Source: G963677185 sp963677185
GTDB taxonomy: Bacteria > Bacillota > Syntrophomonadia > Syntrophomonadales > Syntrophomonadaceae
Assembly: GCA_963677185.1 (NCBI GenBank)
Contig: OY781889.1
Location: 2,728,001 to 2,792,000, forward strand
Length of the DNA stretch: 64,000 nt
Direction of reading: 5' to 3'
Both the position numbers and the translations under genes were made by a program. Under the pieces are notes generated by a model, which had not been told where the DNA came from, searched no databases, and saw nothing but the letters and a program-made list of their open reading frames with translations. This document shows positions 1 through 9,296 of the stretch, one piece after another. Each line of letters opens with the position of its first letter. The stretch's first letter is position 1.

Positions 1-1518
1 CAATTCGGCGGCACTGCGCTCAAACCATACATTGGAGCCGTTTTCAGCGAAAAGCTCCTGCACCCGGGCAATGGTTTGAGGATTGATAATAATTTCGCCG
101 CAATCCTCACAATAAAAAATGGGAATCGGCACGCCCCAGGTGCGCTGCCTGGAAATGCACCAGTCGCCGCGGTCGCGAACCATGTTATAAATGCGCTCCC
201 GACCCCAGGAGGGTATCCACTGCACTTCGTCAATGGCTTCCAGCGCTTTTTGCCTGAAACCGTCGATCGAGGCAAACCACTGGTCAGTAGCCCGGTAAAT
301 AATCGGATTCTTGCAGCGCCAACAAAAGGGATACTGATGCTGATAGGGGCTGCTTTTCAAAAGCAGGCCAATCTGGGTCAGGTGCTCAATAATCGTCTTA
401 TTGGCTGACTGTACGAATTGGCCGGCAAAGGGACCGGCTTCCTCGGTAAAATGGCCACGATTGTCAACCGGAGAAATAATCTCCAGATCATAAGCCCGGC
501 CAATATGAAAGTCGTCGTCACCGTGGCCAGGAGCAGTGTGTACGCAGCCGGTTCCAGCGTCCATGGTTACATGGCTGCCTACCATCAGCAATGAATCCCG
601 GTCCAGGAAGGGATGACGGCATACCAGCCGATCCAGCGCCTTTCCAGGAAACACTTTTAATATTTCTACCTCGCCCCAACCGATTTCAGTTTTGACTTCT
701 TCTACAAGCTCCTGGGCGATAACGTATTTTTCACCATTCACTTCGGCCAGCACGTATTGGGAGTCTGGATGTACAGAAATCCCCATGTTGCCCGGGAGCG
801 TCCAGGGTGTCGTGGTCCAGATGACTACGAAAGCGTCCTGCGGGAGCAGGTTCCCTCCGTCTTTTACTGGGAACTTGACATAAATTGATGGCGAGGTTTT
901 CTCGCTGTATTCGATTTCGGCTTCGGCCAGGGCAGTTTCACAGTCGGCACACCAGTACACCGGCTTGAGACCTTTATAAATGTAGCCTTTGTTGGCCATT
1001 TCACCGAATACGCCGATCTGAACCGCTTCAAATTGCCGATCCAGCGTCAAATACGGATGTTCCCAATCCCCTCTCACTCCCAGGCGCTGAAACTGTTCGC
1101 GCTGGATATCCACATATTTCAGGGCGTATTCTTCACAGTGCTTGCGAAAATCCGGAATACCGGTCTTGTTTCTATCAATGCCCAGGTCTTTAATGGCCTG
1201 CTGCTCAATAGGAAGCCCGTGAGTATCCCAGCCCGGAACATAAGGCGCATCATAACCAGACATGGAGTGGTATTTAACCACAATATCCTTCAGAACCTTG
1301 TTCAAGGTATGCCCCAGGTGTATATTTCCGTTGGCGTAAGGAGGCCCGTCATGCAATATGAACTTCGGACGCCCCTGGCTTCTTTCCTGTATAGCGTGAT
1401 AAAGATCAATATCCTGCCAGAATTTCAGGATTTCCGGCTCCCGGGCGGGAAGATTCGCCCGCATGGGGAACTCAGTTCTGGGCAGATTCAAGCTGCCGTC
1501 ATATTTGCCTTTGGCCAT
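1..1518 (-). CDS. ileS: isoleucyl-tRNA synthetase, N-terminal part (cut by window edge)
   Basis: Class I aminoacyl-tRNA synthetase that charges tRNA-Ile and edits mischarged valine in the cytoplasm. The 506 codons present begin MAKGKYDGSL, carry the HIGH-type motif HLGH at residues 67-70, and include the editing domain with the WTTTPWTLPGN and threonine/histidine-rich GCVHTAPGHGDDD stretches. The KMSKS loop and anticodon-binding domain lie beyond the left edge, so the gene is partial only because of the window. The ATG at 1518 has a GGAGG ribosome site 6 bases upstream. No T-box leader (no GGTNCCACC-type antiterminator) is seen upstream. Confidence 0.96.
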   Translation of the reverse strand, partial: MAKGKYDGSLNLPRTEFPMRANLPAREPEILKFWQDIDLYHAIQERSQGRPKFILHDGPPYANGNIHLGHTLNKVLKDIVVKYHSMSGYDAPYVPGWDTHGLPIEQQAIKDLGIDRNKTGIPDFRKHCEEYALKYVDIQREQFQRLGVRGDWEHPYLTLDRQFEAVQIGVFGEMANKGYIYKGLKPVYWCADCETALAEAEIEYSEKTSPSIYVKFPVKDGGNLLPQDAFVVIWTTTPWTLPGNMGISVHPDSQYVLAEVNGEKYVIAQELVEEVKTEIGWGEVEILKVFPGKALDRLVCRHPFLDRDSLLMVGSHVTMDAGTGCVHTAPGHGDDDFHIGRAYDLEIISPVDNRGHFTEEAGPFAGQFVQSANKTIIEHLTQIGLLLKSSPYQHQYPFCWRCKNPIIYRATDQWFASIDGFRQKALEAIDEVQWIPSWGRERIYNMVRDRGDWCISRQRTWGVPIPIFYCEDCGEIIINPQTIARVQELFAENGSNVWFERSAAEL

Positions 1519-1781
1519 GGTAAACAACCTCCTGTATTGTATACAGCGCTTTCCCGGATAAATTATAAAATACCTCCCATCCCGCGCTGATGAAAGGTAT
1601 CATGACTGTAATCGACAATGGCTGGCTTATCTAAACGCTTAACAAATGCAGAGCAGCATGAACAGGCAACCGGTTTTTAACCAAATGACCGGGCCATTTA
1701 AGCGCTCATAAACCAATTTATTTTAGCATATCAACCACGGGAAAACAACAAACGGCATTCTGCGCAACCCGGGCTCGCATC
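1519..1781. other. intergenic region upstream of ileS
   Basis: About 260 bases between nth and ileS without a gene. On the minus strand a TATAAT sequence (plus positions 1562-1567) is a possible -10 box for ileS, but no convincing -35 sits 17 bases before it. I looked for a T-box leader and did not find the conserved antiterminator bulge. No other structure stands out. Confidence 0.4.
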
Positions 1782-2438
1782 TCATTTCACCGTCTTTTTA
1801 CTGCTCCTGCCAAAATTCAAATGCTTTTCGCATAGCATTTCCACCGGGCATTGCCCGCATTGCGGCTTGCGGGCCGTGCACAAACTGCGTCCGTGAAATA
1901 TGAGAAGGTGATGGGTGTCGGTCCACACGTCGATCGGCAACAAGGCTTTAAGAACCAGCTCGGTTTTATCCGGGTCCTTTTCGGATGCCATGCCCATTCT
2001 CCCGCTTACCCTGAAAACATGGGTATCAACCGCCAGGCCCGGTTTGCCAAAAGCCACTGACACGATTACATTGGCGGATTTGCGGCCTATGCCTGGCAGC
2101 TTTAAAAGCTGTTCGAAATCATCAGGAACCTGGCCAGAGTGCTCACTGGCAACGACTTCAGCGCAGTTTTTAAGAAAGCGGGCCTTGTTCTTGAAAAGGC
2201 CTACCCCGTTGATGGCCTGCTCCAGTTCGCCGGTTTGCGCTGCAGCCAGGCTGGCGAAATCGGGGTAGCGCGCAAACAAGGCCGGGCTGAGATCGTTAAC
2301 CTGTTTGTCGGTGCTCTGGGCCGACAGGATAACCGACACCAGGAGTTGATAACAGTTGTCAAATATCAATCGCGGTCCTGCATCCGGATATTGAAGCCGG
2401 AGCAGTTCCACGATTTTAATTGCTTTTTTTCTTTGCAC
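1782..2438 (-). CDS. nth: endonuclease III
   Basis: DNA glycosylase / AP lyase that removes oxidised pyrimidines in base excision repair. The helix-hairpin-helix LPGIGRKSAN contains the catalytic lysine and VDTHV the catalytic aspartate; a C-x6-C-x2-C-x5-C cluster near the C terminus binds [4Fe-4S]. An in-frame ATG exists at 2498, but I prefer the GTG at 2438. It has a GGAG ribosome site 6 bases upstream, and it places the key residues at K120, D138, C187, C194, C197 and C203, the same numbers as in E. coli Nth. The resulting 218 aa also fits the family. Confidence 0.94.
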   Translation of the reverse strand: MQRKKAIKIVELLRLQYPDAGPRLIFDNCYQLLVSVILSAQSTDKQVNDLSPALFARYPDFASLAAAQTGELEQAINGVGLFKNKARFLKNCAEVVASEHSGQVPDDFEQLLKLPGIGRKSANVIVSVAFGKPGLAVDTHVFRVSGRMGMASEKDPDKTELVLKALLPIDVWTDTHHLLIFHGRSLCTARKPQCGQCPVEMLCEKHLNFGRSSKKTVK

Positions 2439-2512
2439 CGTAATCTCCAAAATATACCCTGATAAAAGCCAGGAGTTAGTAACAATACATCTTTTCATTC
2501 TATCTTTTGGGA

Positions 2513-3235
2513 TTATAGAACCTTGCTAAGAAAACTCTGGGTCCGCGAATTATGGGGATTATCGAATATTTGGGCAGGAGTTCCCTCCTCCACCAGCACA
2601 CCTTCGTCCATAAATACCACCCGATGGCCAACTTCCCTGGCAAATCCCATTTCGTGGGTAACCACCATCATGGTCATGCCTTCCAGGGCCAGGTCTTTCA
2701 TTACTTCCAGAACTTCCCCCACCATTTCCGGGTCCAGGGCGGAGGTCGGTTCATCGAACAACATTACTTTTGGTTCCATGGCCAGGGCCCTGGCGATAGC
2801 CACTCGCTGTTTCTGCCCGCCGGACAGCTGTTGAGGAAATACCCGGGCTTTATCCACCAGACCTACTTTCTTCAGCAGTGCCATGGCTTTATCATCGGCT
2901 TCGCTCCTGGACATTTTTTTAACCGTAAGCGGTGCCAGGGTAATGTTTTCAATGGCGTTTTTATGCGGAAACAGGTTGAAAAGCTGAAAAACCATGCCCA
3001 CCTGCTGACGGACCTTGATAATATCGGTTCCCGAGGCTGCCAGGTCAACATCTTCTATGAATATATGCCCGGAATCAAGCTTTTCCAAATGGTTGACACA
3101 ACGCAGCAGTGTGCTTTTGCCTGATCCTGAAGGACCAATGATGCAAACCACTTCACGGCGGGCCACTTCGAGGTTGATTCCCTTCAAGACTTCCAGGGTG
3201 CCGAAGCTCTTGTGAACATCCTTGATATGTATCAT
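2513..3235 (-). CDS. glnQ: polar amino-acid ABC transporter ATP-binding protein
   Basis: ATPase subunit of a GlnHPQ-type importer on the inner face of the membrane. It is 240 aa with Walker A GPSGSGKST (residues 34-42), signature LSGGQKQR, Walker B VMLFDEP followed by the TSALD D-loop, and the switch histidine in VVTHEMGF. Its ATG overlaps the stop of the permease gene by 4 bases, so the two are translationally coupled. Substrate cannot be read from the ATPase; relatives carry glutamine, glutamate, arginine or cystine. Confidence 0.93.
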   Translation of the reverse strand: MIHIKDVHKSFGTLEVLKGINLEVARREVVCIIGPSGSGKSTLLRCVNHLEKLDSGHIFIEDVDLAASGTDIIKVRQQVGMVFQLFNLFPHKNAIENITLAPLTVKKMSRSEADDKAMALLKKVGLVDKARVFPQQLSGGQKQRVAIARALAMEPKVMLFDEPTSALDPEMVGEVLEVMKDLALEGMTMMVVTHEMGFAREVGHRVVFMDEGVLVEEGTPAQIFDNPHNSRTQSFLSKVL

Positions 3236-3933
3236 TCCGTCTTGAACCTCCGTTCCAGGTAATCTCCCAGCGATGCGAACACCTTGGTCATGATTAGATA
3301 TATCAGCGATGCAAGTCCCCAGCCCCAGGCCGGCGCATAGGTTTTTGCCACTATGAGCTTGGTGGTCATGGCCAGTTCGGTGACCCCGATTGTATATACC
3401 AGGGACGTGTCTTTCAAAATGGCGACAAATTCATTGATAAACGGTGGAATCATTATTTTATAGGCTTGCGGTAAAATAACATGACGCATCGTCTGACCCG
3501 GGTCCATCCCCAGCGAATAGGCCGCCTCGGTCTGGCCTTTGTCAATAGCCTGAATTCCAGCTCTTACGATCTCGGCCGTATAGGCTCCGCAGTTCAGGGA
3601 AAGCGCTACGACGCCACCGATAAAAGCGTCATCAATGCCGATCAGGGGCAATACCCCGAAATAGAGCAGCATGATTTGCACCAGCAAAGGGGTGCCTCGA
3701 AAGAAATCCACATATAGATAAGCTGCCCAGTTGACCATCCGAAAACGGCTGATCTTGGCCATACCGGCAACAAGACCCAGAATCATGCCAAAAAAGACTG
3801 AAATGATGGTTAAGCCCAGGGTGTAAGCCGTAGCCACGGGAAACTGCATGCCGTATTTGGTTAGTAGTGTCCAGCCATGAGAACTCACAATAGCGTCCCA
3901 CATGCTGGTTCCAAAAATAAGAAAATCCATCAA
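3232..3933 (-). CDS. glnP: polar amino-acid ABC transporter permease
   Basis: Membrane subunit of the importer, HisM/GlnP family, 233 aa with about five hydrophobic segments. The EAA loop that docks on the ATPase is visible as EAAYSLGMDPGQTMRHVILPQA. Translation starts at TTG 3933 or ATG 3930, downstream of an AAGGAGG site; the TTG has the better spacing. It is separated from the upstream binding-protein gene by a strong hairpin (3963-3996) that probably lowers its expression relative to the binding protein. Confidence 0.92.
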   Translation of the reverse strand: MMDFLIFGTSMWDAIVSSHGWTLLTKYGMQFPVATAYTLGLTIISVFFGMILGLVAGMAKISRFRMVNWAAYLYVDFFRGTPLLVQIMLLYFGVLPLIGIDDAFIGGVVALSLNCGAYTAEIVRAGIQAIDKGQTEAAYSLGMDPGQTMRHVILPQAYKIMIPPFINEFVAILKDTSLVYTIGVTELAMTTKLIVAKTYAPAWGWGLASLIYLIMTKVFASLGDYLERRFKTE

Positions 3934-3962
3934 ACAGCGGTTTCCTCCTTCTCCGATATGTT

Positions 3963-3996
3963 AAAAGCGCGAGAAAAAAATATAACTCGCGCTTTT
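3963..3996 (-). terminator. intercistronic hairpin between binding-protein and permease genes
   Basis: A perfect 11-bp stem (AAAAGCGCGAG / CTCGCGCTTTT) with a 12-base A-rich loop lies 25 bases after the binding-protein stop codon on the minus strand. With its T-tail it can act as a leaky terminator or as a 3' stabiliser, the usual way ABC operons make more binding protein than permease. Confidence 0.75.
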
Positions 3997-4021
3997 AATA
4001 TCGACATTATTAAATCAGGAA

Positions 4022-4849
4022 CTACTTGCCAAAGTATTTGGCCTTAATCTCGTCATATTTGCCATTTTCTTTGATTTTCTTCAAGCCGGCGTTGATGAGG
4101 TTAAGCTTTTCGGTATTGCCCTTCTTGACCACAATGCCGTATTGATCGTTGGCTTCGAATACTTCGCCAACCATTTTCACTTTACCGCTGCCGGTGGTCT
4201 GAATGTAATAAGCTGTAACCGGCTGGTCATTAATAACTGCATCAGCGCTGCCTTTTTCCATTTCCAGGAAAGCATCTCCCACTCCGTCAAAAACCTTTAC
4301 TTTAGTGCTGGGATCTTCAGCTTTAATCGCTTCCGCAGCAGCCAGGCCTATGGTTCCAACTTCACATGCAATGGTCTTGCCTTTAAGATCCGCTTTGCCC
4401 TTGATATCAGTGTTTTCAGCCCGCACAGCAACTACCAGGCCGCCGGTGAAATACGGATCGGAAAAATCAACTGAAGCCTGCCGTTCCGGGGTTATGGACA
4501 TGGCAGAAATCGCGCAATCAACTGTACCGGCTTGTACTGCCGGAATTAGAGCATCAAAGCCCAGGCTCTTGATTTCAACTTCATATCCCTGACTTTCAGC
4601 TATGGCACGGATCAAATCCATGTCAAAACCGATATACTGGCCGTTTTTGTCATCAACCATTTCAAAAGGAGGATATGTTGTTTCCGAGGCGACCACCAGC
4701 TTCTTCTTGGCGGTGTCGGTGGTCTTGGAGCTGTCCGTGGTTTTGGCGGTATCAGTGGTCTTGGTGGTTTCCGTTCCGCCGCATCCCGCAGCACCCACCA
4801 GGCTGACCATTAGCATGATTACCAATAGAATCCCGATATGTTTTTTCAA
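4022..4849 (-). CDS. glnH: polar amino-acid ABC transporter substrate-binding lipoprotein
   Basis: Extracellular solute-binding protein (SBP family 3) that delivers amino acids to the permease. 275 aa: hydrophobic signal with a lipobox ending in Cys23 (GAAGC), a Thr/Ser/Lys-rich linker built from TTDTAKTTDSSKT-like repeats that tethers it to the membrane, then the periplasmic-binding fold (YPPFEMVDDKNGQYIGFDMDL, and FDALIPAVQAGTVDCAISAM). It is the first and best-promoted gene of the three-gene operon, transcribed leftwards. Confidence 0.94.
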   Translation of the reverse strand: MKKHIGILLVIMLMVSLVGAAGCGGTETTKTTDTAKTTDSSKTTDTAKKKLVVASETTYPPFEMVDDKNGQYIGFDMDLIRAIAESQGYEVEIKSLGFDALIPAVQAGTVDCAISAMSITPERQASVDFSDPYFTGGLVVAVRAENTDIKGKADLKGKTIACEVGTIGLAAAEAIKAEDPSTKVKVFDGVGDAFLEMEKGSADAVINDQPVTAYYIQTTGSGKVKMVGEVFEANDQYGIVVKKGNTEKLNLINAGLKKIKENGKYDEIKAKYFGK

Positions 4850-4882
4850 TGTACTGTCACTCCTTCACTCGTATTTACAAAC

Positions 4883-4911
4883 ATTATACCCACCGTACCA
4901 GTATTCCACAA
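4883..4911 (-). promoter_or_regulatory. sigma-A-type promoter of the glnHPQ operon
   Basis: On the minus strand TTGTGG (plus 4906-4911) is followed after exactly 17 bases by a perfect TATAAT (plus 4883-4888), about 35 bases before the binding-protein start. A second TATAAT on the plus strand (4945-4950) may serve the divergent EamA gene, but its -35 is poor. Confidence 0.7.
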
Positions 4912-5019
4912 CTCAAATAACTGGATTGTATACAGTCGATTGTCTATAATAAGCTCTGGAGCCAGCACGAATCTTGATTTGTCCTGGTGAAGGATTGGAC
5001 ACGCGCAGGAGTGCAGTTA

Positions 5020-5943
5020 ATGGAAATGATCAATGGAATGAGCAAGAGGCGGCAGGCTGACCTAAGCATGCTGGCAATATCATTTATCTGGGGCTCCACC
5101 TTTGTTCTGGTTAAAAACGCCCTGGACGACATCGGACCATTCATGTTCATTGGCATCCGCTTCATACTGGCTTTTCTCATCTTGAGTCTTGCCTCATATA
5201 ATAATATGGCGACCATGCGGGTTTCTGCCATCAAACCAGGAATAATAATCGGCGCTTTCCTGTTTATAGGCTACGCCTTCCAGACAGTGGGGCTTCAATA
5301 CACCAGCCCTTCGAATGCTGGCTTTATCACGGGGCTTTCCGTGGTCCTGGTGCCAATAATATATGCCATTTTGAAAAGAACCTGGCCCCCGCTAAATACC
5401 TGGATAACGGTGGCTCTCGCCGCTGTCGGCATGTACCTGCTGTCCATTCCGGCCGGAACCTTTCACCTGGCCTATGGTGATCTCCTGGTATTCTTTTGCG
5501 CCATCGGCTTCGCCCTGCACATCGTCGCGGTCGACCATTTCGCCCACCGGCACAATGCAGTAGTCATTTCAGGGATTCAAATACTGTTCGTGGGAATGGT
5601 CAGCACATCCATAGGCCTGGCCATCGAACCCATGCCAGCTTATATTAATACCGACCTGGTGTCGGCCATAATCATCACTTCAGTATTGGCAACCGCCCTG
5701 GCTTTCCTGGTACAGAACTACATGCAGAAATTCAGCACCGCCACCCGTTTCGCTATTGTGCTAGCCACTGAACCAGTTTTTGCCGCTATTACTTCGTACT
5801 TCTGGGCCGGGGACCGTCTTACAGAACGGGCTATTTTCGGCGGCGGGTTGATCATTGCGGCTATGCTGCTGTCCATATTGTTCCGCCAGCCAGCCGAAGA
5901 AACTGCCGGCGAGGTAACTCACGGATGGGAAGAGGGCTGTTGA
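5020..5943 (+). CDS. EamA/DMT-family membrane exporter
   Basis: Ten-helix drug/metabolite transporter family member with two EamA halves, probably a metabolite or amino-acid exporter. The first half begins LAISFIWGSTFVLVKNAL, typical of the family; the second half ends with a conserved ATEPVFAAITSYFWAGDRLT stretch. The frame is open from a GTG at 4987, but the ATG at 5020 has an AGGAG site 8 bases upstream and gives a 307-aa protein. It stands alone on the plus strand, divergent from the ABC operon and convergent with the DUF167 gene. Substrate unknown. Confidence 0.87.
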   Translation: MEMINGMSKRRQADLSMLAISFIWGSTFVLVKNALDDIGPFMFIGIRFILAFLILSLASYNNMATMRVSAIKPGIIIGAFLFIGYAFQTVGLQYTSPSNAGFITGLSVVLVPIIYAILKRTWPPLNTWITVALAAVGMYLLSIPAGTFHLAYGDLLVFFCAIGFALHIVAVDHFAHRHNAVVISGIQILFVGMVSTSIGLAIEPMPAYINTDLVSAIIITSVLATALAFLVQNYMQKFSTATRFAIVLATEPVFAAITSYFWAGDRLTERAIFGGGLIIAAMLLSILFRQPAEETAGEVTHGWEEGC

Positions 5944-6019
5944 TGGGAACGAACGTTGCGGAGGACTATGGCAGCTGTCCGCGGCGTCGATGATGGGAAG
6001 CCGTCGGAGGCCACATGAG

Positions 6020-6277
6020 TCAGAATCCGCATCGTTCCAGGAATTCGGCTTCATTCAAACCTTCGATAGACAGGATTTTATTGCGGGAAGTGTCACCACT
6101 GGCAATATGTATGTCCCGTTTGGGGATTTTGAGCAGGCTGGAGAGGTAAGCAATCAGTTCCTGGTTGGCTTCCCCATCTACAGGAGCGGCCTTCAGCTTA
6201 ATCTTCAAGCGCCCGTCTTCCATGCGCATCACGGCATTTTTAGACGAGCGCGGCTGGACTTTGACCTCAATTTTCAT
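6020..6277 (-). CDS. DUF167 (YggU family) protein
   Basis: Small 85-aa protein of the UPF0235/DUF167 family, function unknown. It is recognised by the N-terminal KVQPRSSKNAV and the central KLKAAPVDGEANQELI motif, which cover nearly the full length. It lies 11 bases behind the U32 gene and is the last gene of a minus-strand series that includes yggT; yggU and yggT are neighbours in many bacteria. Confidence 0.9.
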   Translation of the reverse strand: MKIEVKVQPRSSKNAVMRMEDGRLKIKLKAAPVDGEANQELIAYLSSLLKIPKRDIHIASGDTSRNKILSIEGLNEAEFLERCGF

Positions 6278-6288
6278 AACTGCCCCCT

Positions 6289-8214
6289 CTATTCATCGCC
6301 GGGGCTGGTAAACGCCATTGCGGAAAGCGGACCGGGGCTCTTATTCAGCAGCTGGTGAAACGCTTCCTGCGGCTTCCACTCTCCCCTTGCGAGTTCATCC
6401 AGCGCCTGCTTGTATGTTTTAGTAGTAGCTGATAAAAGCGCATCGCTGTAAAATTCCCCGTTAATTCGGACATACTTTATTCCTGCATCTGCCACCCGGG
6501 GCAACCAGGGGAATAAACACAGGTCATAGGGATAATATATATGATGTCTGCGTTGAAAATCTCGCAACAGGCGATAAAATTGCCCCTGCTCATCTACAAG
6601 GCCCAACTCTTCCCCTTTTTCGGCTGCCATTTCCCCTTCGCCAACATTAACATCGGTAATTAATCCGCATAGCGGACCATGTACGGCCAGGCCACAATTA
6701 AACCCGCTGGCGAAATCAATTTCCGCAAGCTTAATTTCTTGTGACAGGTCCATGGCATAGAGTCCCTGGCGCTGCCAGAATTCGGCTGCGCCGCTATTAG
6801 CAATATTAAGCCCGAAACCGCCGTGGAGATTTATGCCCCAACCCTGCATTGCTCTTATCATGCCGGGATCGTGGACAATAACATGCTTCAGCCCCAAAGG
6901 CAGCAGCCTCTTTTCAATCTTCTCCAGCAGGCTGAAACTGTACCGGTGCCCCAGCCGCGGCATCTCGAGCAGCAATTCCGTCCCTGACCGCCGGCATACA
7001 TCTATCGCTTCGATAATCTTCTCTTCGTTCCAGGCCGGCATATCTTCAAATACCGGTCCGCTATCCACAATCAACTGCGATGCACCAGCCTGGATGGCAC
7101 ATTCCAGGGCTGACAGGCTTCTGGTTTTAACCTGCAAGGCCATGCATACGCCCCTGTCAAGGTTAACCGGCTGGCTCTCTTCTCCGGTTAAAACACCAAT
7201 TTCAGGAGCCCGGCTGAAAAACACCGGTTCTCTGCTGCCGTCCATACCGACTGAATCAGCGGCAGGATCACCGCACAGGCTGCCCAGCGTGAAGTTTCTA
7301 ATCCGGCGCTCTTCCAGACAACGCAAATCTTCCTGGTCGCTGCCAGCCACATTTTCGGGACCATTTATCAAACGATCCAGCCCGCGCCGGTAGGTGCTGA
7401 CTAAAAAACCTACCACACTGGCCTCCCGCATCCGTCCTTCAATTTTGAATGAACTAACACCGGAATTGACCAGCTCTTCCAGGTGGTCAAACAGGCACAT
7501 ATCATTATGAGCCAGGTGATACCCGGGCGGCTCCCCGCTGGCAGTTCCAGCCATGACTCTATCATGCCCTCTCGCTGCCAATTGGAAAGGCCAGCGGCAG
7601 GGTTTGCGGCAGCGGCCCTTATTGCCACTCTCGCCAAATACAAAACTGCTCATATAGCATTGGCCGGTATGGGAAACACACAGATCTCCATGAACGAAAT
7701 ATTCAATTCCGATGGAACTGTGATTATAGATGTGCTGGATTTCCTCCAGTGAAAGGTTCTTGGAAAGGATAACCCGTTCAAAACCCAGTTTTTCGAGGTA
7801 AAGCACGCTATCCAGGTTATTTATCCCCATCTGCACACTGGCGTGAAGCGGAAGATTCATACCAAGCTTTTGATGCAGATTCACAACCGCCATATCCTGA
7901 ACAATAAGCGCGTCTACCCCTGTATCCTGAAGAAACAGCAAGTAATCTCCGAGCTGTTTCAGGCTGTTGTCGGTGTAAAGATTGTTGACGGTGACATACA
8001 TTTTTACGCCTTTTTCAGACGTATACTGCCTGGCGGCTATTAGATCGTCATTGCTGAAATTTAGTGAGGAGCGCAACATGCGCATGTTAAAGGACTTGCC
8101 TCCGAGGTAAACCGCATCGCAACCGGCTTCAACTACTGCGGTCAGGCATTCCATCTGACCGGCCGGAGCCAGGAGTTCCAGGTTCTTGCGTTCACATAGA
8201 TTTCGAATTGGCAT
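6289..8214 (-). CDS. peptidase U32-family protein
   Basis: 641-aa member of the U32 family. Characterised relatives (RlhA, TrhP) act in prephenate-dependent hydroxylation of rRNA or tRNA rather than proteolysis, so a role in RNA modification is possible. The barrel starts ELLAPAGQMECL, with the family core EYFVHGDLCVSHTGQCYMS followed by two more cysteines (GRCRKPC) that may hold an iron-sulfur cluster. A C-terminal region of about 300 aa follows the U32 core, as in the longer clostridial forms. The ATG at 8214 follows the yggT stop by 2 bases. Confidence 0.87.
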   Translation of the reverse strand: MPIRNLCERKNLELLAPAGQMECLTAVVEAGCDAVYLGGKSFNMRMLRSSLNFSNDDLIAARQYTSEKGVKMYVTVNNLYTDNSLKQLGDYLLFLQDTGVDALIVQDMAVVNLHQKLGMNLPLHASVQMGINNLDSVLYLEKLGFERVILSKNLSLEEIQHIYNHSSIGIEYFVHGDLCVSHTGQCYMSSFVFGESGNKGRCRKPCRWPFQLAARGHDRVMAGTASGEPPGYHLAHNDMCLFDHLEELVNSGVSSFKIEGRMREASVVGFLVSTYRRGLDRLINGPENVAGSDQEDLRCLEERRIRNFTLGSLCGDPAADSVGMDGSREPVFFSRAPEIGVLTGEESQPVNLDRGVCMALQVKTRSLSALECAIQAGASQLIVDSGPVFEDMPAWNEEKIIEAIDVCRRSGTELLLEMPRLGHRYSFSLLEKIEKRLLPLGLKHVIVHDPGMIRAMQGWGINLHGGFGLNIANSGAAEFWQRQGLYAMDLSQEIKLAEIDFASGFNCGLAVHGPLCGLITDVNVGEGEMAAEKGEELGLVDEQGQFYRLLRDFQRRHHIYYPYDLCLFPWLPRVADAGIKYVRINGEFYSDALLSATTKTYKQALDELARGEWKPQEAFHQLLNKSPGPLSAMAFTSPGDE

Positions 8215-8216
8215 GT

Positions 8217-8471
8217 TTACAGAGCTCCTACAATTGCGGCAAGTATGGAGCCCAGGATTTGAACAGCAAACAGTGCTAATATGGGCGAAATATCAATCGG
8301 CCCTGCCATGGGCACTATTTTCCTGAATGGAGCCATAATAGGTTCGGTAACATCATAAACAAACCTGATCGCCGGGTGGCCGGGATCATGGTCAATAAAA
8401 GACAAAATACATCGTCCAAAAATGAGCAGTACAAAAATATAGGTTACGATATTGATGATTTGCACGGCCAT
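8217..8471 (-). CDS. yggT: YggT-family membrane protein
   Basis: 84-aa protein with two hydrophobic segments separated by a short loop containing DPGHPAIRFVYDVTEPIMAPFR, the hallmark of the YggT/YlmG family. In Bacillota the gene (ylmG) sits with sepF in the ylm cluster, and a link to cell division or envelope homeostasis is suspected. Here it follows proC by 22 bases. Confidence 0.92.
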   Translation of the reverse strand: MAVQIINIVTYIFVLLIFGRCILSFIDHDPGHPAIRFVYDVTEPIMAPFRKIVPMAGPIDISPILALFAVQILGSILAAIVGAL

Positions 8472-8493
8472 GGTTTCGGGTTCCCCCTCTGTT

Positions 8494-9294
8494 TTAATCC
8501 ATTCCTAATTCTATCGCACGTCGATAGGCTTTTTCAATGGCATTAAAAACGGTACCGCGCAATCCGCCTTCTTCCATCTGTTTAATAGCCGCAATGGTGG
8601 TTCCGGCGGGAGAACATACCTGGGATTTTAGCACTGCGGGATGGACATTCTCCTCTTCCAGCATTTTAATGCTGCCCTTCATGGTCTGAATAACCAGCTG
8701 TCTTCCAATATCAGCTGACAGGCCGACATGCACCGCTGCATCCATCATGGCCTCGGCGAAAAGGAAAACATATGCAGGGCCTGAACCAGATACCGCAGTC
8801 ACGGCGTCCATATAACGCTCTTCCACGATGACTGCGCTTCCCGTACAGTTGCACATGGCCCTGACCTGTTCAAGATGTTCACTGCCCGCATAAGCGCCTT
8901 TGCACAGGGCGGACATGCCTTCTCCTACCAGCGCAGGAGTATTCGGCATAATTCTGATAACCGGAACCGCTTTACCCAGCCAGACTTCCATGCTCCGGGT
9001 TTTTATACCAGCAGCAATGCTTACAAGCAGCTGATTTTCACGCCATAGTCCCTGGTTTTCGCTGATGACCATTTCAATTTGAGCGGGCTTCACCGCCAGT
9101 AAAACCATATCCGAAACCGCGACCAGTTCGCTGGCAGGCACAGCCCGGGCGCCAAACTCACTGGCGAAAATCTCCAGTCGCCCAGAATCAATGTCGCTAA
9201 CGCAAATTGACGAAAACATATCAGCATTCTGGCTGTATATGCCTTTTACGTAGGCGTATGCCATTTTTCCGCATCCTATTACACCCAGCTTCAT
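8494..9294 (-). CDS. proC: pyrroline-5-carboxylate reductase
   Basis: Catalyses the last step of proline synthesis, NAD(P)H-dependent reduction of pyrroline-5-carboxylate. 266 aa. The N-terminal Rossmann motif is GVIGCGKMA, the mid-region has VIRIMPNTPALVGEGM, and the C-terminal signature is VSGSGPAYVF with CSPAGTTIAAI. The ATG is 2 bases behind the sepF stop, in the same run of genes. proC within the sepF-yggT cluster is a known arrangement. Confidence 0.95.
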   Translation of the reverse strand: MKLGVIGCGKMAYAYVKGIYSQNADMFSSICVSDIDSGRLEIFASEFGARAVPASELVAVSDMVLLAVKPAQIEMVISENQGLWRENQLLVSIAAGIKTRSMEVWLGKAVPVIRIMPNTPALVGEGMSALCKGAYAGSEHLEQVRAMCNCTGSAVIVEERYMDAVTAVSGSGPAYVFLFAEAMMDAAVHVGLSADIGRQLVIQTMKGSIKMLEEENVHPAVLKSQVCSPAGTTIAAIKQMEEGGLRGTVFNAIEKAYRRAIELGMD

Positions 9295-9296
9295 AA

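Noticed and set aside
1033..1590. Plus-strand open frame of 185 aa opposite ileS
   Set aside because: Antisense shadow of the synthetase gene; no homology features and the sense gene is certain.
1519..1781. T-box leader for ileS
   Set aside because: The conserved antiterminator sequence and a following terminator are not present on the minus strand.
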